64,000 bases of DNA from Candidula unifasciata (GCA_905116865.2 CAJHNH020004669.1:62001-126000), one strand, 5' to 3'; positions 43,768-55,019 are shown, numbered from the stretch's first letter. Made by a program: numbers and translations. The notes: generated by a model from the sequence alone, not told the origin.

Positions 43768-44587
43768 GGGGCTGTTCAGTGTAGTTTAAGCATTGTTCTG
43801 TAAAACCACATCTCTGAGGCCTGAAGAAATTGTTTTGCCTGCCTACCAATTGTCCAGGACTCACAGCCATGTGTTAAAACTGGATGTATGTAGCAAGCAA
43901 GAAATTCTTTTTCTAGCCTTCAATGACAAAGATATATTGCATAAGATGTTCTTCATTTTATAAAATGCAGTTTTTGCCTGTCTATTCTGTTTCTTATTTC
44001 AGTAATGCATCTTCCATCCTATGTTATCCATGTGCACAGATTCTTAAATTTCTGTACTTGTCACAAAATAACACCATTGACTTTTATTACACATTTAGGT
44101 ATAATTCTTTTCTTTGATACCACCATTACTTCTGTCTTTCCACTATTCAAACTGAGGCCCATTCTTCTACTTTCGAATAGTGTATAGTGTATAAAATATA
44201 TCTACTAAAAAAAAAAAAAACATTTATAATGCCAAGTGTACGCTGAAATTTTACTTCACAAAATGTAGTACAGAATAGTAATCATTTAAAAACATTTTAT
44301 GTTTTGCAACCTTCAGTCAGTCAGTCCGTGGTAACTAATGGTAACTAATACCTAGGAATAAAAGTATTCCTAGTTTTATAACAAGTAAATTGTCACTGAC
44401 AGCTTTGTTAATGCATGAAAGCGACTTGGGCAACAGCAACTATCGCAGTGTATGCAGAAACGGGTGTAAGGTATAACCGTTATTCGTATTCGGCCCGACC
44501 GCAAGTATTGAGCCGAATACCGAATAGTTATTAGGTCCACTATTCGGCCCCGAAGCGAATACGAAGCAAATATTCGGTACAGCCCTA
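43343..44587. mobile_element. hAT-like element with long inverted ends
   Basis: Both termini read TAGGGCTGTACCGAATA inward. Subterminal regions are packed with CTATTCGGCCGAATA-type words in both orientations. Flanks GTATCTAA (43335-43342) and GTATCATT (44588-44595) are a partly decayed 8-bp duplication. No transposase is present; the interior is a LINE fragment. Confidence 0.7.
43437..44173 (-). mobile_element. LINE fragment (C-terminal RT region) nested in the hAT-like element
   Basis: Minus-strand translation contains TRRQLITDIRRRQSSFFGHV, MRRGKMEHLVTTGKICGR and REKILDRLVAWHGG before a GAT-rich tail at 43437-43449. Upstream, frameshifted pieces of the preceding RT region reach about 44170. 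CGAATAGTG flanks it on both sides (43428-43436 and 44174-44182). A poly-G/poly-T run at 43738-43770 interrupts the frame. Confidence 0.7.
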
Positions 44588-44683
44588 GTATCATTTATAG
44601 GCACACATATACAATTAGATATTGTATACATAACGTCTTCGTGGGAATGCACGTATACATATTTACATTGAAGGGAAAGGCTG

Positions 44684-44823
44684 TGTTAACTCGTTCAAAC
44701 TCTCGCCTGTGGATCGGAAAGCCGTGGATTCAGATTTCGTCGGAGCTGGAATTTTCTCCCTCTCTTTAATAAAAAAAGAAATGACCTCAACTTGCAGGTC
44801 GAGCCAGCCTTAAATAGGCACTA
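44684..44823 (+). mobile_element. SINE-C head fragment
   Basis: CTCTCGCCTGTGGATCGGAA, GCCGTGGATTCAGATT and GCAGGTCGAGCCAGCCTTAA. The 3' half is missing. Confidence 0.6.
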
Positions 44824-44929
44824 GTGTTGTATATGATATACCCTATAGTTTTGCACATCTCTGATTAATTGACCCTTGGCTACTTGTTTGGGTCTTTGGT
44901 TTGTATATGTGACACTTTCTCAGTATCTG

Positions 44930-45026
44930 CTACTATAGTGAGTTCCAGAGAAATTTGACTAAAAAGCTCAAGAAAATTATTTTGTTGAGTTTTTTAGTCA
45001 AATTTCTTTAGAATTCATTGTATTAG
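44930..45026. repeat. 97-bp near-perfect palindrome
   Basis: The centre is near 44978. The arms share AGAAATTTGACTAAAAARCT extending to CTACTATAGTGAGTTCC on the left and a worn counterpart on the right. Probably a foldback MITE. Confidence 0.75.
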
Positions 45027-45329
45027 CTTGACTGCAGTCACCCCCATAGTTTCACTACTATAGTGAGGCAGACAGTCTTGACCAGTATAGTTTGTCTTAC
45101 ATAATTCCTTCTCTTATTCCTTACTTTCCCGAATTCTTTTTTTTTTTCACCTCACCGTCTCAGTCTTATCGTATCTTTATCAATAGAGACATATATTTTT
45201 GCCAGTCCTGCAGATGTATGTCTTTGTTTGCTTTTTATGTTCTCATTACTATCAACATGTAAGCATTCCTTAGACGTCAATGACTTATTTATTTTTGGAA
45301 TAGAGTCTTCCAGGGGTTTTCCTTAATGT

Positions 45330-45990
45330 TTATTTAGGGTGCATGTTAGCGGAAAGTTCTATTGTGTTTTCATGAAAGCAGTCCAAGCATAAGGGTACTG
45401 TAAATTTGGCTTTCCAGTATCCAAGCCCTAATCTCCATAATTTGTTTTTTTTGCTGGAATTCTTTAGGTTTTTTGAGACTTGTAATGGCAGGGCGGGTTC
45501 TCTTAAATATTCACACGCCCTTCTGCCCGTAGCACTCATTTCCCACTGTCTCTTACACATTTCTGTAATATACCGTTTTATTTGACTCATTTCCTCGGGT
45601 TTTCCTGGGCTAGTTTCAGTTACATTATGGTCACTGGTACCTCTTCTTGCATAATTGTCTGCCTTTTCATTACTGACTACTACGTCTTTATGCAGTGGAA
45701 CCCCTGCTGTTGTTCCTAAGGAGTGTGGTTAGTATTTATATCTCCTCTTTATTGCCTGATCTGCTTCCCTTGGTATAGCATTAAGATTGTAACGAGGAAA
45801 AGACTGTAATTATTTTCAATTTCAAGGGTGGGGGAGGGGTGGGGGAAAAGGGGGGTGGGGTTCCTGCTACAATCTCTAAGGCTTTCATTATGCCAAATAG
45901 TTCGGCTGTGAAAACTGATATATGATCTGTGACTTTTTATAAGATGTTTGTATTTTGCAATGAGGAATATAAACACCTGCTCTTACTTCT
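45330..45990 (-). mobile_element. LINE relic with RNase H-like region
   Basis: Minus strand, in order: GVYIPHCKIQTSYKKS, a frameshifted piece resembling VFTAELFGIMKALEIV, then GVPLHKDVVVSNEKADNYA (RNase H C-terminal style), then MSQIKRYITEMCKRQWEMSA. This order matches the RNase H domain and tail of I/Jockey-type LINEs. Several stops make it a pseudogene. Confidence 0.6.
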
Positions 45991-45999
45991 CCTTTCATC

Positions 46000-46120
46000 A
46001 TCATCATCATCATCAATTTGAATTGGCCTAGTTCAGCCGCTACATAGGGAGATAACCCCGTCCTAGATATCATTAGTTCTAATTTTGGCTCCTGTTTATG
46101 CAGTTGTTTCATTGATTGTT
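46000..46120 (-). mobile_element. Short retroelement tail with (ATG)n
   Basis: Minus strand ends in (ATG)n at about 46018-45998, after AACTAGGCCAATTCAAATTG-type sequence. A possible 3' end of another element inserted into the RNase H relic. Confidence 0.3.
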
Positions 46121-46344
46121 TCTTAGTGTTCGTGGTTCAACCTCCCATGTCTGTCGAGACGGGTTTTATGCATGATGTTTATAGGGCCGTCATCTTAGTG
46201 CTGATTGTTTAGCTCGGTGCTCGTCATGTCGCCGGATTATAGGATCTCTGCCATTGGTTGCTGTCCTCTCTTCCATTATCATAGTGTTTTTGCTATGTGT
46301 TCGTTCTTTTGAAGTCAGTCATGTAGTTTGTTCCATCGAGTAAT

Positions 46345-46760
46345 ATTCGATGGTTTCTACTACGGCATATATGAGAAGGACTTCGATTGTTGCCGTCATC
46401 TCGCTCTGGCAATCAGTGGTTTTTACTACGGCATATTCGAGAAGGACTTCGATTGTTGCCGTGATCCTGCTCTGGCGTTCGGTGGTTTTTACTACGGCAT
46501 ATACGAGAAGGACTTCGATTGTTGCCGTCATCTTGCTCTGGCATTCGGTGGTTTTTACTACGGCATATTCGAGAAGGACTTCGATTGTTGCCGTGATCCT
46601 GCTCTGGCGTTCGGTGGTTTTTACTACGGCATATACAAGACAGACTTCGATTGTTGCCATGATCTTGCTCTAGCATTCAGTAGTTTTTTTTTTCTACGGC
46701 ATATACGAGAAGGACCTCAATTGTTGCCATGATCTTGCTCTGGCATTCGTAGTCTTCTCT
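46345..46760. repeat. 66-bp minisatellite, about six units, with 132-bp higher-order pattern
   Basis: The + strand unit encodes GFYYGIYEKDFDCCRHLALA or GFYYGIFEKDFDCCRDPALA. The two types alternate. The period is 22 codons and both strands are open. No start context or other exon supports expression. Confidence 0.9.
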
Positions 46761-46837
46761 ATTCTGTCTTTATCCATGAAATATTCCATGCCATATAGTG
46801 TGGTACAACATGGCGACCACCACCACCTCATTCGGTA

Positions 46838-47165
46838 CCTGAAGCTCCTTTCTGGATGAGAACAGATAGGAGGCTACAAGACAAGAGGGCGACCAAGAAA
46901 GCGATGTATGGAGGGAGTAAAAGAGGCAGTATAGAAACGCAATATGGCATCAACGCAAGTTGGGCAACTTGCAAAAGAGAGGACATTTTTCCACATCCAC
47001 CATCTCTCTGCGGTGTTTTACGCTGTAAGCAGCAGGACAGTAGATGAAGAAGAGAGCGTACAACAGGTGACAGAGAACTGCTTGGAGAAAGGAAGGACAG
47101 GAATGTGCATAAGTCAAACATCCTTACACCACTCTGTCAACGACATCGACCACAGCCAACTATGT
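46838..47165 (+). mobile_element. LINE 3' end fragment
   Basis: Translation across frames gives RGRPRKRCMEGVKEA, then a LAKERTFFHIHHLSAVF-like segment. This Arg-rich pattern is typical of the last part of LINE ORF2. Frameshifted. Confidence 0.4.
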
Positions 47166-47384
47166 TAACACTTATATTTAAATGCACTGTAACTCTTGCA
47201 GTCTTCGACTTCTGAACTTCCCACATCGGCCCGTTCTTTGCTTGTAAATCTCTCATCAGTTTTTCCATTCATTTATAGTTCGAAGATGTATCTTGACTGT
47301 TTTCAGTTCTAGCATATCTCAGCCCAGACTTGCAGTTCGCCAGCTATAAGTAACAGTGCCAGTAATGCATCGGACATTTGATTG

Positions 47385-48125
47385 TAGACTCATCTTTTTA
47401 TAGACTATTCGGTACTCGATGGGTGGTGTGTTCGACGGTCTGTTTACCTACCTACCTTCCAACTTACCTTCTCACCTACCTACATACCTACCTACCTATC
47501 AACCTACCTACCTATCCACCTGCCTACTAACTTAAATGTCCGTCTGTACATGTCTGTCGCTCCCTCTGTTAAAGTCACGCACTCACACATATTCTTGTCA
47601 TCGACGACCGAGTCCGCCCATTAGGCTGGCCTATGGACGGCTTCTCGTCGGTCGTCACAGTATTTGGGTCTGTCTCTTTTGATCGCTTCAACACTGCAAG
47701 AGTCCTTTTTAGGGCTACCTGGTGGCAAGCAATGCTAAACCATTTTATATGGCGCACATAAATCTAGCCACAATTACAACCAAACGCTACCCTTTCGGGG
47801 AATGCTGGTCGAACATGACTTTTCCCCAGCAAAGCAAGTCAAGACATATTGTTGCATTTACATCAAATCTATTCAGCCTAGCAGACAATTAAACGTAACA
47901 AATTTAAGAGCACAGCGAAAAGAGCACCTTAAAGTAAAGCTTGTGGCCTTTAATGTATATTATAAGGTTTTTATATTCTTGCCTAAGAAAAGACACGCTA
48001 ACAGAGTTATGGGCGTGTGTCTAAAATTACAAACAAGATCCCATTAATCTAGTAAAAAAAATACAGCCCCACTTGGCGTGGCGAGGTTGGTGAAGGTAAT
48101 TTCCTTTGCGAGGAAGCTAACATGC
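47385..48125. other. SINE-C trace, (CCTA)n tract and unassigned sequence
   Basis: TAGACTATTCGGTACTCGAT near 47405 is a short SINE-C match. CCTACCTACCTA-type repeats run from 47445 to 47525. An 81-codon frame at 47802 is unassigned. Confidence 0.4.
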
Positions 48126-48126
48126 T

Positions 48127-48261
<135 letters not shown>

Positions 48262-48439
48262 TGGTGTCAAATTCTTGACACCCTATCATGTGGTTGCTGG
48301 AAGGGAGTTTTCACCTGCAGAATTTCCTTTCCAACTTGAATATAAAAAAAGCTGTCACCCAGAAACATGTATGTAAAACAATTAACGCCTGTGTATTACC
48401 TGGTCCGATAAGGGAGGCAAGGAATACTAAAAATGCAAC

Positions 48440-48742
48440 CCATCATGCATGTCGTAAGAGACGGCTAAAGTGGGTCGACCTGAGCTGGCCTACCCCGCAG
48501 AGCAATTTATCAGAAAATTGCAACCAGCCGTCAAAACAAAATGGTGTGACGACTGTACATAATGGAGGTTGACTACACAGTGCAACCGCTGGTAATTTTG
48601 TGAGTATTAGGTAGTCAGGGGCCCGGTTTGTAATCCAGGGGAGGGGGGAGCTAAAGAATAGACCCCAGAAATGGACTAACAACCATAGCTTTTCCGCCGG
48701 AGTTTACAGCCGGCGAACGAGAAAAAGAAGAAGAAAACGGCC
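48440..48742 (+). mobile_element. SINE-A, rearranged
   Basis: GCATGTCGTAAGAGACGGCT at 48447 and GGCCCGGTTTGTAATCC at 48619 belong to the head and middle. CCGCCGGAGTTTACAGCCGG and AAAAAGAAGAAG at 48693-48735 are the tail. The order and spacing are disturbed. Confidence 0.5.
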
Positions 48743-50125
48743 ACAATATCTTCTACATCGCAGCTCTCTTACGACTCCCAAAAGCCACGAGAAAAAAACA
48801 TTTAAAAAAAAAGTGGGGGGAGGGGGGGGGGGGGGGGGAGACCTGCAGCGGATTTCGAACCCTAGTACGTAAGGATCGTGATAATGTGACACAAGTTCAT
48901 TAACCTCAAAGTCACAGCGCCATACCAGTCTTGAACAGTTTAACAACAAAATGAGTTAGTTGACGGACTATGCTCCACTGTGAAATGAAAGACACAAAGA
49001 AACATCAACTATTGTTTTAATTGCCTTTTTTTCCGTGGAACATTTTCTTTTTGTTTCACATGTTGGTTCTAAAATAAGTGCATTTGTAGATATCATCCAT
49101 AGCTGTTTGTGTTTAGTAATGCACTAAAAGCAAAGCCCAAGGGGTATGTTGTCTAAAGGAAAGGGACAGACACAATTGAAGGATATGATAAATACACTCG
49201 TTGAACCTATCTCTACTCCAGGCCTACAGGAGCTGCAACAAAGGATGTTGCCGTGTGTGGAAGCCGAAATTTACACCCAAGCTGCTTTAGTAACGATAAA
49301 AAAAAAGTTCGTTAGGTGAGGACTAACTAAAACATATGGTATCCTATCCATGACAGGACATTTTCTGTATGTAGCCCAATTAGCAGAGACAGTAAAACCA
49401 CATGCACGCACTACAGGTCTTATTCTGAATCAAACAAATAAATATAACCATCATATTCAGCATCTGGTTATTTTTTCTAGAACACAAAACCAAAGTCCTT
49501 CACAGATAACAATACATTAACTTCCAGAGAGTTCTGATCTGCAAAACCTGCCAGTTTGAGTTCACAAGTGCAGCCAAACCAAAATTATTAACAGGCTTAA
49601 ACTGCTTCCCCAGCTTGTTACAACTTAGAGGCTGTTGAATGCGTTTTATAATTCCAGATACTCGAGTAATAGTTTGATATTCGCGGATGCCGGTTTATTT
49701 TTAAAAAAGTTCTTATTGTTTTCGGATAGTAGTAAAACAAGAGTCACATTGTCGAAGAAGTGTGGACTTAACCAGGTAATAACAACAAAGACCTAAAAGG
49801 ATACATTGTAGCCAACGATCATGTAGTTAAAAACAAATCCCATAGTTTACCCTTTCTTTTAATATTGTCTGTCCAGTTTTCTTGTGTCTACCTCTTTTGT
49901 TGTTCAGAACAGCCAGTTTCTATCCACCTCTTCTTTTTCCAGCTTGTGTTGCATTTATTTTTTGGCTGGAATATGTTATATCTGCCTCTCCACTGCATCT
50001 TGTGCCTACATCTTTATCCAAAAAATTGTGTGTCTGTATCTTCTATGCCAAGAATATATAATGTAAATACCTTTAAAAAAATCTTTTATATCCAGCCACA
50101 TCTTCTGATCAACCTTTCTTGTATT
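48743..50125. other. No gene seen
   Basis: G-tract at 48815-48838. Otherwise AT-rich unassigned sequence. Confidence 0.4.
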
Positions 50126-50129
50126 TATC

Positions 50130-51125
50130 TGCTGTCTGCCCAGTCTCTCATGTCTACATCTTCTGTGTGAAGAATATCTCTGCTTTGTCCAGAATATCTC
50201 ACGTCTCCATCTTCTTTGTCCAGAGTATCTCCTGTCTGCATCTTCTTTGTCCAGCGTATCTCATGTCTGCATCTTCTATGTCCAGAATGTCTTATCTCTG
50301 CATCTTCTCTGTCCAGAATGTCTCCTGTCTGCATCTTCTTTGTCCAGAGTATCTCATGTCTGTATCTTCTTTGTCCAGAGTATCTAATGTCTATATTTTC
50401 TTTGTCCAGAGTATCTAATGTCTATATTTTCTTTGTTCAGAGTATCTCATATCTATACCTCCTTTGTCCAGAGTATCTCCTGTTTACATCTTCTTTGTCT
50501 AGAGTATCTAATGTCTATATCTTCTTTGTCCAGAGTATCTCATGTCTGTATCTTCTTTGTCCAGAGTATCTCATGTCTATATCTTTTTTGTCCAGAGTAT
50601 CTCATGTCTGTATCTTCTTTGTCCAGAGTATCTCATGTCTATATCTTCTTTGTCCAGAGTATCTCATGTTTACATCTTCTTTGTCCAGAGTATCTCATGT
50701 CTACATCTTCTTTGTCCAGAATATCTCATGTCTATATCTTCTTTACCCAGAGTATCTCATGTCTATATCTTCTTTACCCAGAGTATCTCATGTCTACATC
50801 TTCTTTGTCCAGAATATCTCATGTCTATATCTTCTTTACCCAGAGTATCTCATGTCTACATCTTCTTTGTCCAGAATATCTCATGTCTATATCTTCTTTA
50901 CCCAGAGTATCTCATGTCTACATCCTCTTTGCCAAAGTATTTCGTGTTTTATCTTCTATGTCCTGAATGTTACCTAAATATCTTCTTTATCCTTAAAATC
51001 TCGAGTCTTTATCTCACCTGTTCACAGTATATTATGTCTATATCTTCTCTGTCTAGAGTATCTCCTGTCTATATCTTCTCTGTCTAGAGTATCTCCTGTC
51101 TATATCTTCTCTGTCCACAATATCT
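50130..51125. repeat. 31-bp minisatellite, about 31 units
   Basis: The unit is ATCTCATGTCTATATCTTCT plus TTGTCCAGAGT. The period is not a multiple of three, so long open frames read as 31-residue super-repeats (SRVSHVYIFFVQSISCLYLL-like). Within 50700-50930 a 62-bp pair (TTGTCC then TTACCC variants) alternates. Confidence 0.95.
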
Positions 51126-51139
51126 TCTCTCTACCTCGT

Positions 51140-51305
51140 CACCTCGTCGCTCGCTTATCGGCCCGAAGATCTAGGGCTCAGATCCGCACTGTGGTGGATC
51201 TTTTCTTCAGAACTGACCTAGAGTCCCAGGTGGATCCAGCTCAGAATAGGTGTTTCTGGGAAGTAAAGGTGGCCGGCGTGAGGTTGACTACGTCATCTAT
51301 CAAGA
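51140..51305 (+). mobile_element. SINE-C copy, 3' truncated
   Basis: CTCGTCGCTCGCTTATCGG, AGGGCTCAGATCCGCACTG, GGGAAGTAAAGGTGGCCGGC, GTGAGGTTGACTACGTCATC. The tail is missing. Confidence 0.6.
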
Positions 51306-51907
51306 AGTTGTCCATCTCTCCCCTTCCGTCTCACGATCATTTTTCTTCACACGGTCTCAGTCTGTGTGTCTGCATCGCTTTGTCTCCGACTGTCTGTAAC
51401 TTTCTTTCCCCCTTCCTCTCCTCCCTTCTCCATTCTACCGTTTTCCTGGCACCTCTCTTTTTTTGGGGCATTTTTAGAAATCCATAGAAAATTGTATAAA
51501 TTATTGGCAGTTTACCGACTGTGTGCTTTTGCATGCGTTGTGCACACAAATAAGTCTGTACCTCCTCCACTTGGTCTCCGCGCCCCCCCCCCTCCACCCC
51601 CCACCCCCCACCCACAAACACACAGATTTTCACAAATTCATTGAAGCATGCCAAAATGATTGGGCCATTTGCCAGCTTAAGTGCATGGATATGATGTATG
51701 CGTATTCAGGCGTTTAATTATATCATAAGAAGATGTTTCATATAATATAATGTAGGCCTGGTAAATAGTGCCGATAAAGTCCATTTATAATGCTGCAATA
51801 AGAAACGTTCAACATTCTTCTAATTCTTTTTTCGAATATCTAATCCATATTTAGTATAAACGACCGGCAGCCCAAATCCTGTTAGACCTTTGGACTGTTT
51901 TTCCATG
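51306..51907. other. No gene seen
   Basis: C-rich run at 51580-51612. AT-rich remainder. Confidence 0.4.
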
Positions 51908-51915
51908 CATTATAA

Positions 51916-52119
51916 CAGTGTTTCCCAGTTAAATAGGAACCGGGGACCCTCTCTTATTTTCTTACGTCAGCCACGAACTTTATATATATATATAATGTGT
52001 ATGTGTTCGAACTGCAAAAAAGAGGCTTTGTGACCCCTACTCTCTTAATGGTATTGCGGACCCATTAAATGTGTTCAGCGGATCACCAGAGGTCGGCGAA
52101 CACCAGTTGAGAGCCACTG
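51916..52119. mobile_element. hAT MITE, 204 bp, with perfect 8-bp TSD
   Basis: Termini are CAGTGTTTCCCAGT and, inverted, CAGTGGCTCTCAACTGG. Identical CATTATAA lies at 51908-51915 and 52120-52127. No coding capacity, so it depends on a transposase elsewhere. Confidence 0.9.
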
Positions 52120-52372
52120 CATTATAACCAGAGAGGTCTATATGTGGTGGATCTCGCATGTGTGTACAAGACGCTTGGGCACTCACAAATTGAAAACATC
52201 ACAGAGAGCATCTGCCCCATTAAGATTATATTTCTGGGTGGGGGATATCAGAGAACAGGATACCTATTTAAGTGTTAAAGCTGTGATTTTTTCACGTGGA
52301 CTTGGACTTTAGTAATTCCCCCCCCCCCCCCCCCGGTCTCTGGGTAGTGAGATCGGACGCCCGTGTTCATTA

Positions 52373-52620
52373 TCATCATCATATAGCAGGCCCTTTGCAG
52401 AACGTCTCACTCATCACGGTCTGCCTGAAAGAAACTCGGTCTCTCGCCAGTTCTCCCGCCTCATGTACTTTTGTACTCAAAGAGTCACTTATATCCTGTG
52501 CCCATCTTCGTGTCGGTCGGTCCCTGACTCTCCTTCCTGGTACCATGCCTTCTGCTATAATTGTTTTCCAATCCGTCGTGGCGCTTGATATGACCAAACT
52601 ATTTCAGCTTCCGAGACAGG
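52373..52620 (-). mobile_element. LINE 3' end fragment
   Basis: Minus strand: SSATTDWKTIIAEGMVPGRR, DRPTRRWAQDISDSL, ELARDRVSFRQTVM and FCKGPA, then a GAT-rich tail. A characteristic C-terminus of a non-LTR retrotransposon ORF2. Confidence 0.7.
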
Positions 52621-52631
52621 ATGCTGTTTAT

Positions 52632-53000
52632 TAGCTAGTCTGGTAGTCTTAGTTTCAGCTTCATGGCAAACGGGTTACCCCATCTTTGCTCCGCTCCTGT
52701 GCCAACGAAAAACACACATAATGTTTATCACAGTATTAGAATTGTAGTTCATCATTGATGGTAGCAGAAGTCGGCAAAAGATCAGCAGTTGCCCACGCGA
52801 TTAATTTTAATCACATACGGGTACCACAACAGTGCACGACAAGAATCGCGCCATTTTCTGAATCTACAATTCACACCAACACGTTGGTCACAGTCGAAAA
52901 AACATTCCAAATGCAATCCGCAGCTCACAGGGTCACGCCATGCATTCAACTCAGAAGCTGGGCGACGAAACTATATCCAGTCTACAAATGGAGCAAAAAT
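52632..53000. repeat. Dispersed repeat G, copy 2, longer version
   Basis: Aligns with 36975-37212 (CTTAGTTTCAGCTTCATGGC, GCTCCGCTCCTGTGCCAA, GGTCACGCCATGC). It contains about 120 extra bases at 52737-52857, bounded by GAATTGTAG and CTACAATTC. Confidence 0.7.
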
Positions 53001-53619
53001 GCATCGGCCACCGTCCGGCAGAAGCTGGAGTTTATTAGCCAATCTCCCTTGATGTTCAGATCTGTCAAGATGTCAGTATTTCTCCTTTTCTTTGTCCAAG
53101 ATATTCTGAGAATCTTTCTGCATGGTTGTGCACGTAAAGAAAAAATCCATTGGTAGTTACAAATCGAACAAAGTAGCCTAACTGCGCTGCCCCGTCAATA
53201 ATTTCAAGTTAAAAATCTACCCAAAGTATTTCAGGATCCTCGCGGGTGCTACAGAGCCTGTGCACTGTGCTGAACCTTTTCGGACTCAGACTTGAGTTAG
53301 AAGAAGAACGGAGCACTTATGGGTCACTACCTGTGTGCCATGATGTTGATCCGGTATTAAAAACATCATTCCTTGTCGTGTTGTGCTAGTGTATTACACA
53401 AAGGTCTGTCAATCCTTTGATCCAAAACGTCCCCTCCAAGCAACACGTCGATATCATAGATGGAATCCAGTCCAGCACTGTTTGGCTTCTCTCATAATTG
53501 TTGGCCTTAGTCCTACTTTAGGGCGTCCTCCTTTGTTTCTGTTCATATATTTCCCGCTGCATTACTTGTTTTATGATTCTGTGTTCGTCTTTTCTCAGAA
53601 TATATCCAGTATAGCTTGA

Positions 53620-53622
<3 letters not shown>

Positions 53623-53699
<77 letters not shown>

Positions 53700-53740
53700 C
53701 CTCCCTCCCCCTCTCTCTCTCTCTCTCCCTCCCTCCCTTA
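53623..53740. repeat. (CT)n microsatellite
   Basis: (CT)n with CCCTCCCTC interruptions, directly abutting the head of SINE-E. Confidence 0.97.
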
Positions 53741-53975
53741 AGCGGGTCTCCGTGGTGAAGCGGTCAAGCCGTTTGCCTCGCGTTTCGAAAGTCGTGGGTC
53801 AGTTTCACAGCGGCGCCGTTCAGTTCACGAGTGCCATTTTATACAGAGCTTTAGGGATTGTCGCCGGAACTACAGAGGTCGTGCTCTGTGCGACGCTCTA
53901 GCTAGCTGTTCTGCGGAGAGAGACTGGGCCATATGGATTAAACCTGGTGCAGTGAAGTCAATCTTCTCACCTTCA
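53741..53975 (+). mobile_element. SINE-E copy, best preserved
   Basis: Head GGGTCTCCGTGGTGAAGCGG and AAAGTCGTGGGTCAGTTTC (box B decayed), then CCGTTCAGTTCACGAGTGCC, TCGCCGGAACTACAGAGG, GAGAGACTGGGCCATATGG and GGTGCAGTGAAGTCAATC. Confidence 0.7.
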
Positions 53976-54089
53976 CTTTTACCTCCGTCTCTCTGTCTTA
54001 TCTGTTGATACTAATAGTTGCTAATATACTTAATGGCTTATATCAATCTGTCTGTCTGTCTGTTGAACTCGTTACTTTAGCTTGTTCCG

Positions 54090-54740
54090 TGGGTGTCTTT
54101 TATCTTTAAAACACTAATATCAGATCAGTATGTTGCTTTATAACTGGTTTTCCATTTGTCGACTTTACACAAATACCGTATCAACGCGTTACTTTATAAT
54201 TTGATATTCTTGTATTGGGTGTACACTGATATTACTGCACCTTACTTTATAACTTATCTTTTATAATCAACATCACACTAATACAGTATCAGCTCGTTAC
54301 TTTATGGGTTGCTATTGTTTATCTGTACATTGATATTATATTATCATATTAGCATGTTATTTAATAACATGTTATTGTATCTGAACACTAGTACTTTTAT
54401 CAACACTTAACTTTATAACCAATTCCCCTTTTATTGACTGTAAACTGAAACTGTATACACTTACTTTATAACGTGTTCTCCTTTTATCAATAAACAACTG
54501 GATTAACACGTTAATTTATAACTTCTCCCTTTATATGTACACACCAGCACGTTATTTTATAAACTGCTCTTCTTTTGTCGGTAAATTAATACTACACCAA
54601 GGCGTTACTTTATAATTTGTCTTGATGCGATAGACTGTATAGTAATTCTAACTTTATAACTTGTTCTTCTTTTATCGATTGCACACAATTGTTTTAACAC
54701 ATTTCTTTATAATTTGTTCTGCGGTGTCTTTTATCGACTT
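54090..54740. repeat. Diverged minisatellite, period about 60 bp, about 11 units
   Basis: ACTTTATAACTTGTTCTTCT and TTTATCGACTGTACACTAAT-like words alternate with CACGTTACTTTATAA. All units are strongly diverged, so the array is old. Confidence 0.7.
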
Positions 54741-55019
54741 TAGGTGACACTGTCAAAGACTTATGGAGGCTTAGTGTCTTTGTGTAGTTTGAATAAAACA
54801 AAAACAAAAAATATACCGTTGTCCGCATGCGTCATCATTTACTAATAATGCCTTTCTGGCCTCATCGTTCATTTAGTCCTTCTTGATTGTGAAACTGTGG
54901 AGCTGGAAATTTATATTTCTTCTTTGGGCTGGCACCCCCCTTCCCCCGCCCCACCCCTTTTCCGTAAAACTACAAATCTGTCTTTTTTTAAAACTTGTTT
55001 TTCTTTATCATTTGTACAG

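Larger units (their letters stand above)
52280..53355 (+). mobile_element. SINE-F copy interrupted by about 757 bp
   Basis: The left part ends near 52369 (GTGAGATCGGACGCCCGTGT). The right part resumes near 53127 (TGTGCACGTAAAG) and runs to GCCATGATGTTGATCCGG, matching 33085-33325. The insert holds a LINE fragment and repeat G. The tRNA-like head is missing. Confidence 0.6.

Noticed and set aside
53741..53815. Functional tRNA gene at the SINE-E head
   Set aside because: Box A is good but box B is decayed, and the 3' body identifies it as a SINE.
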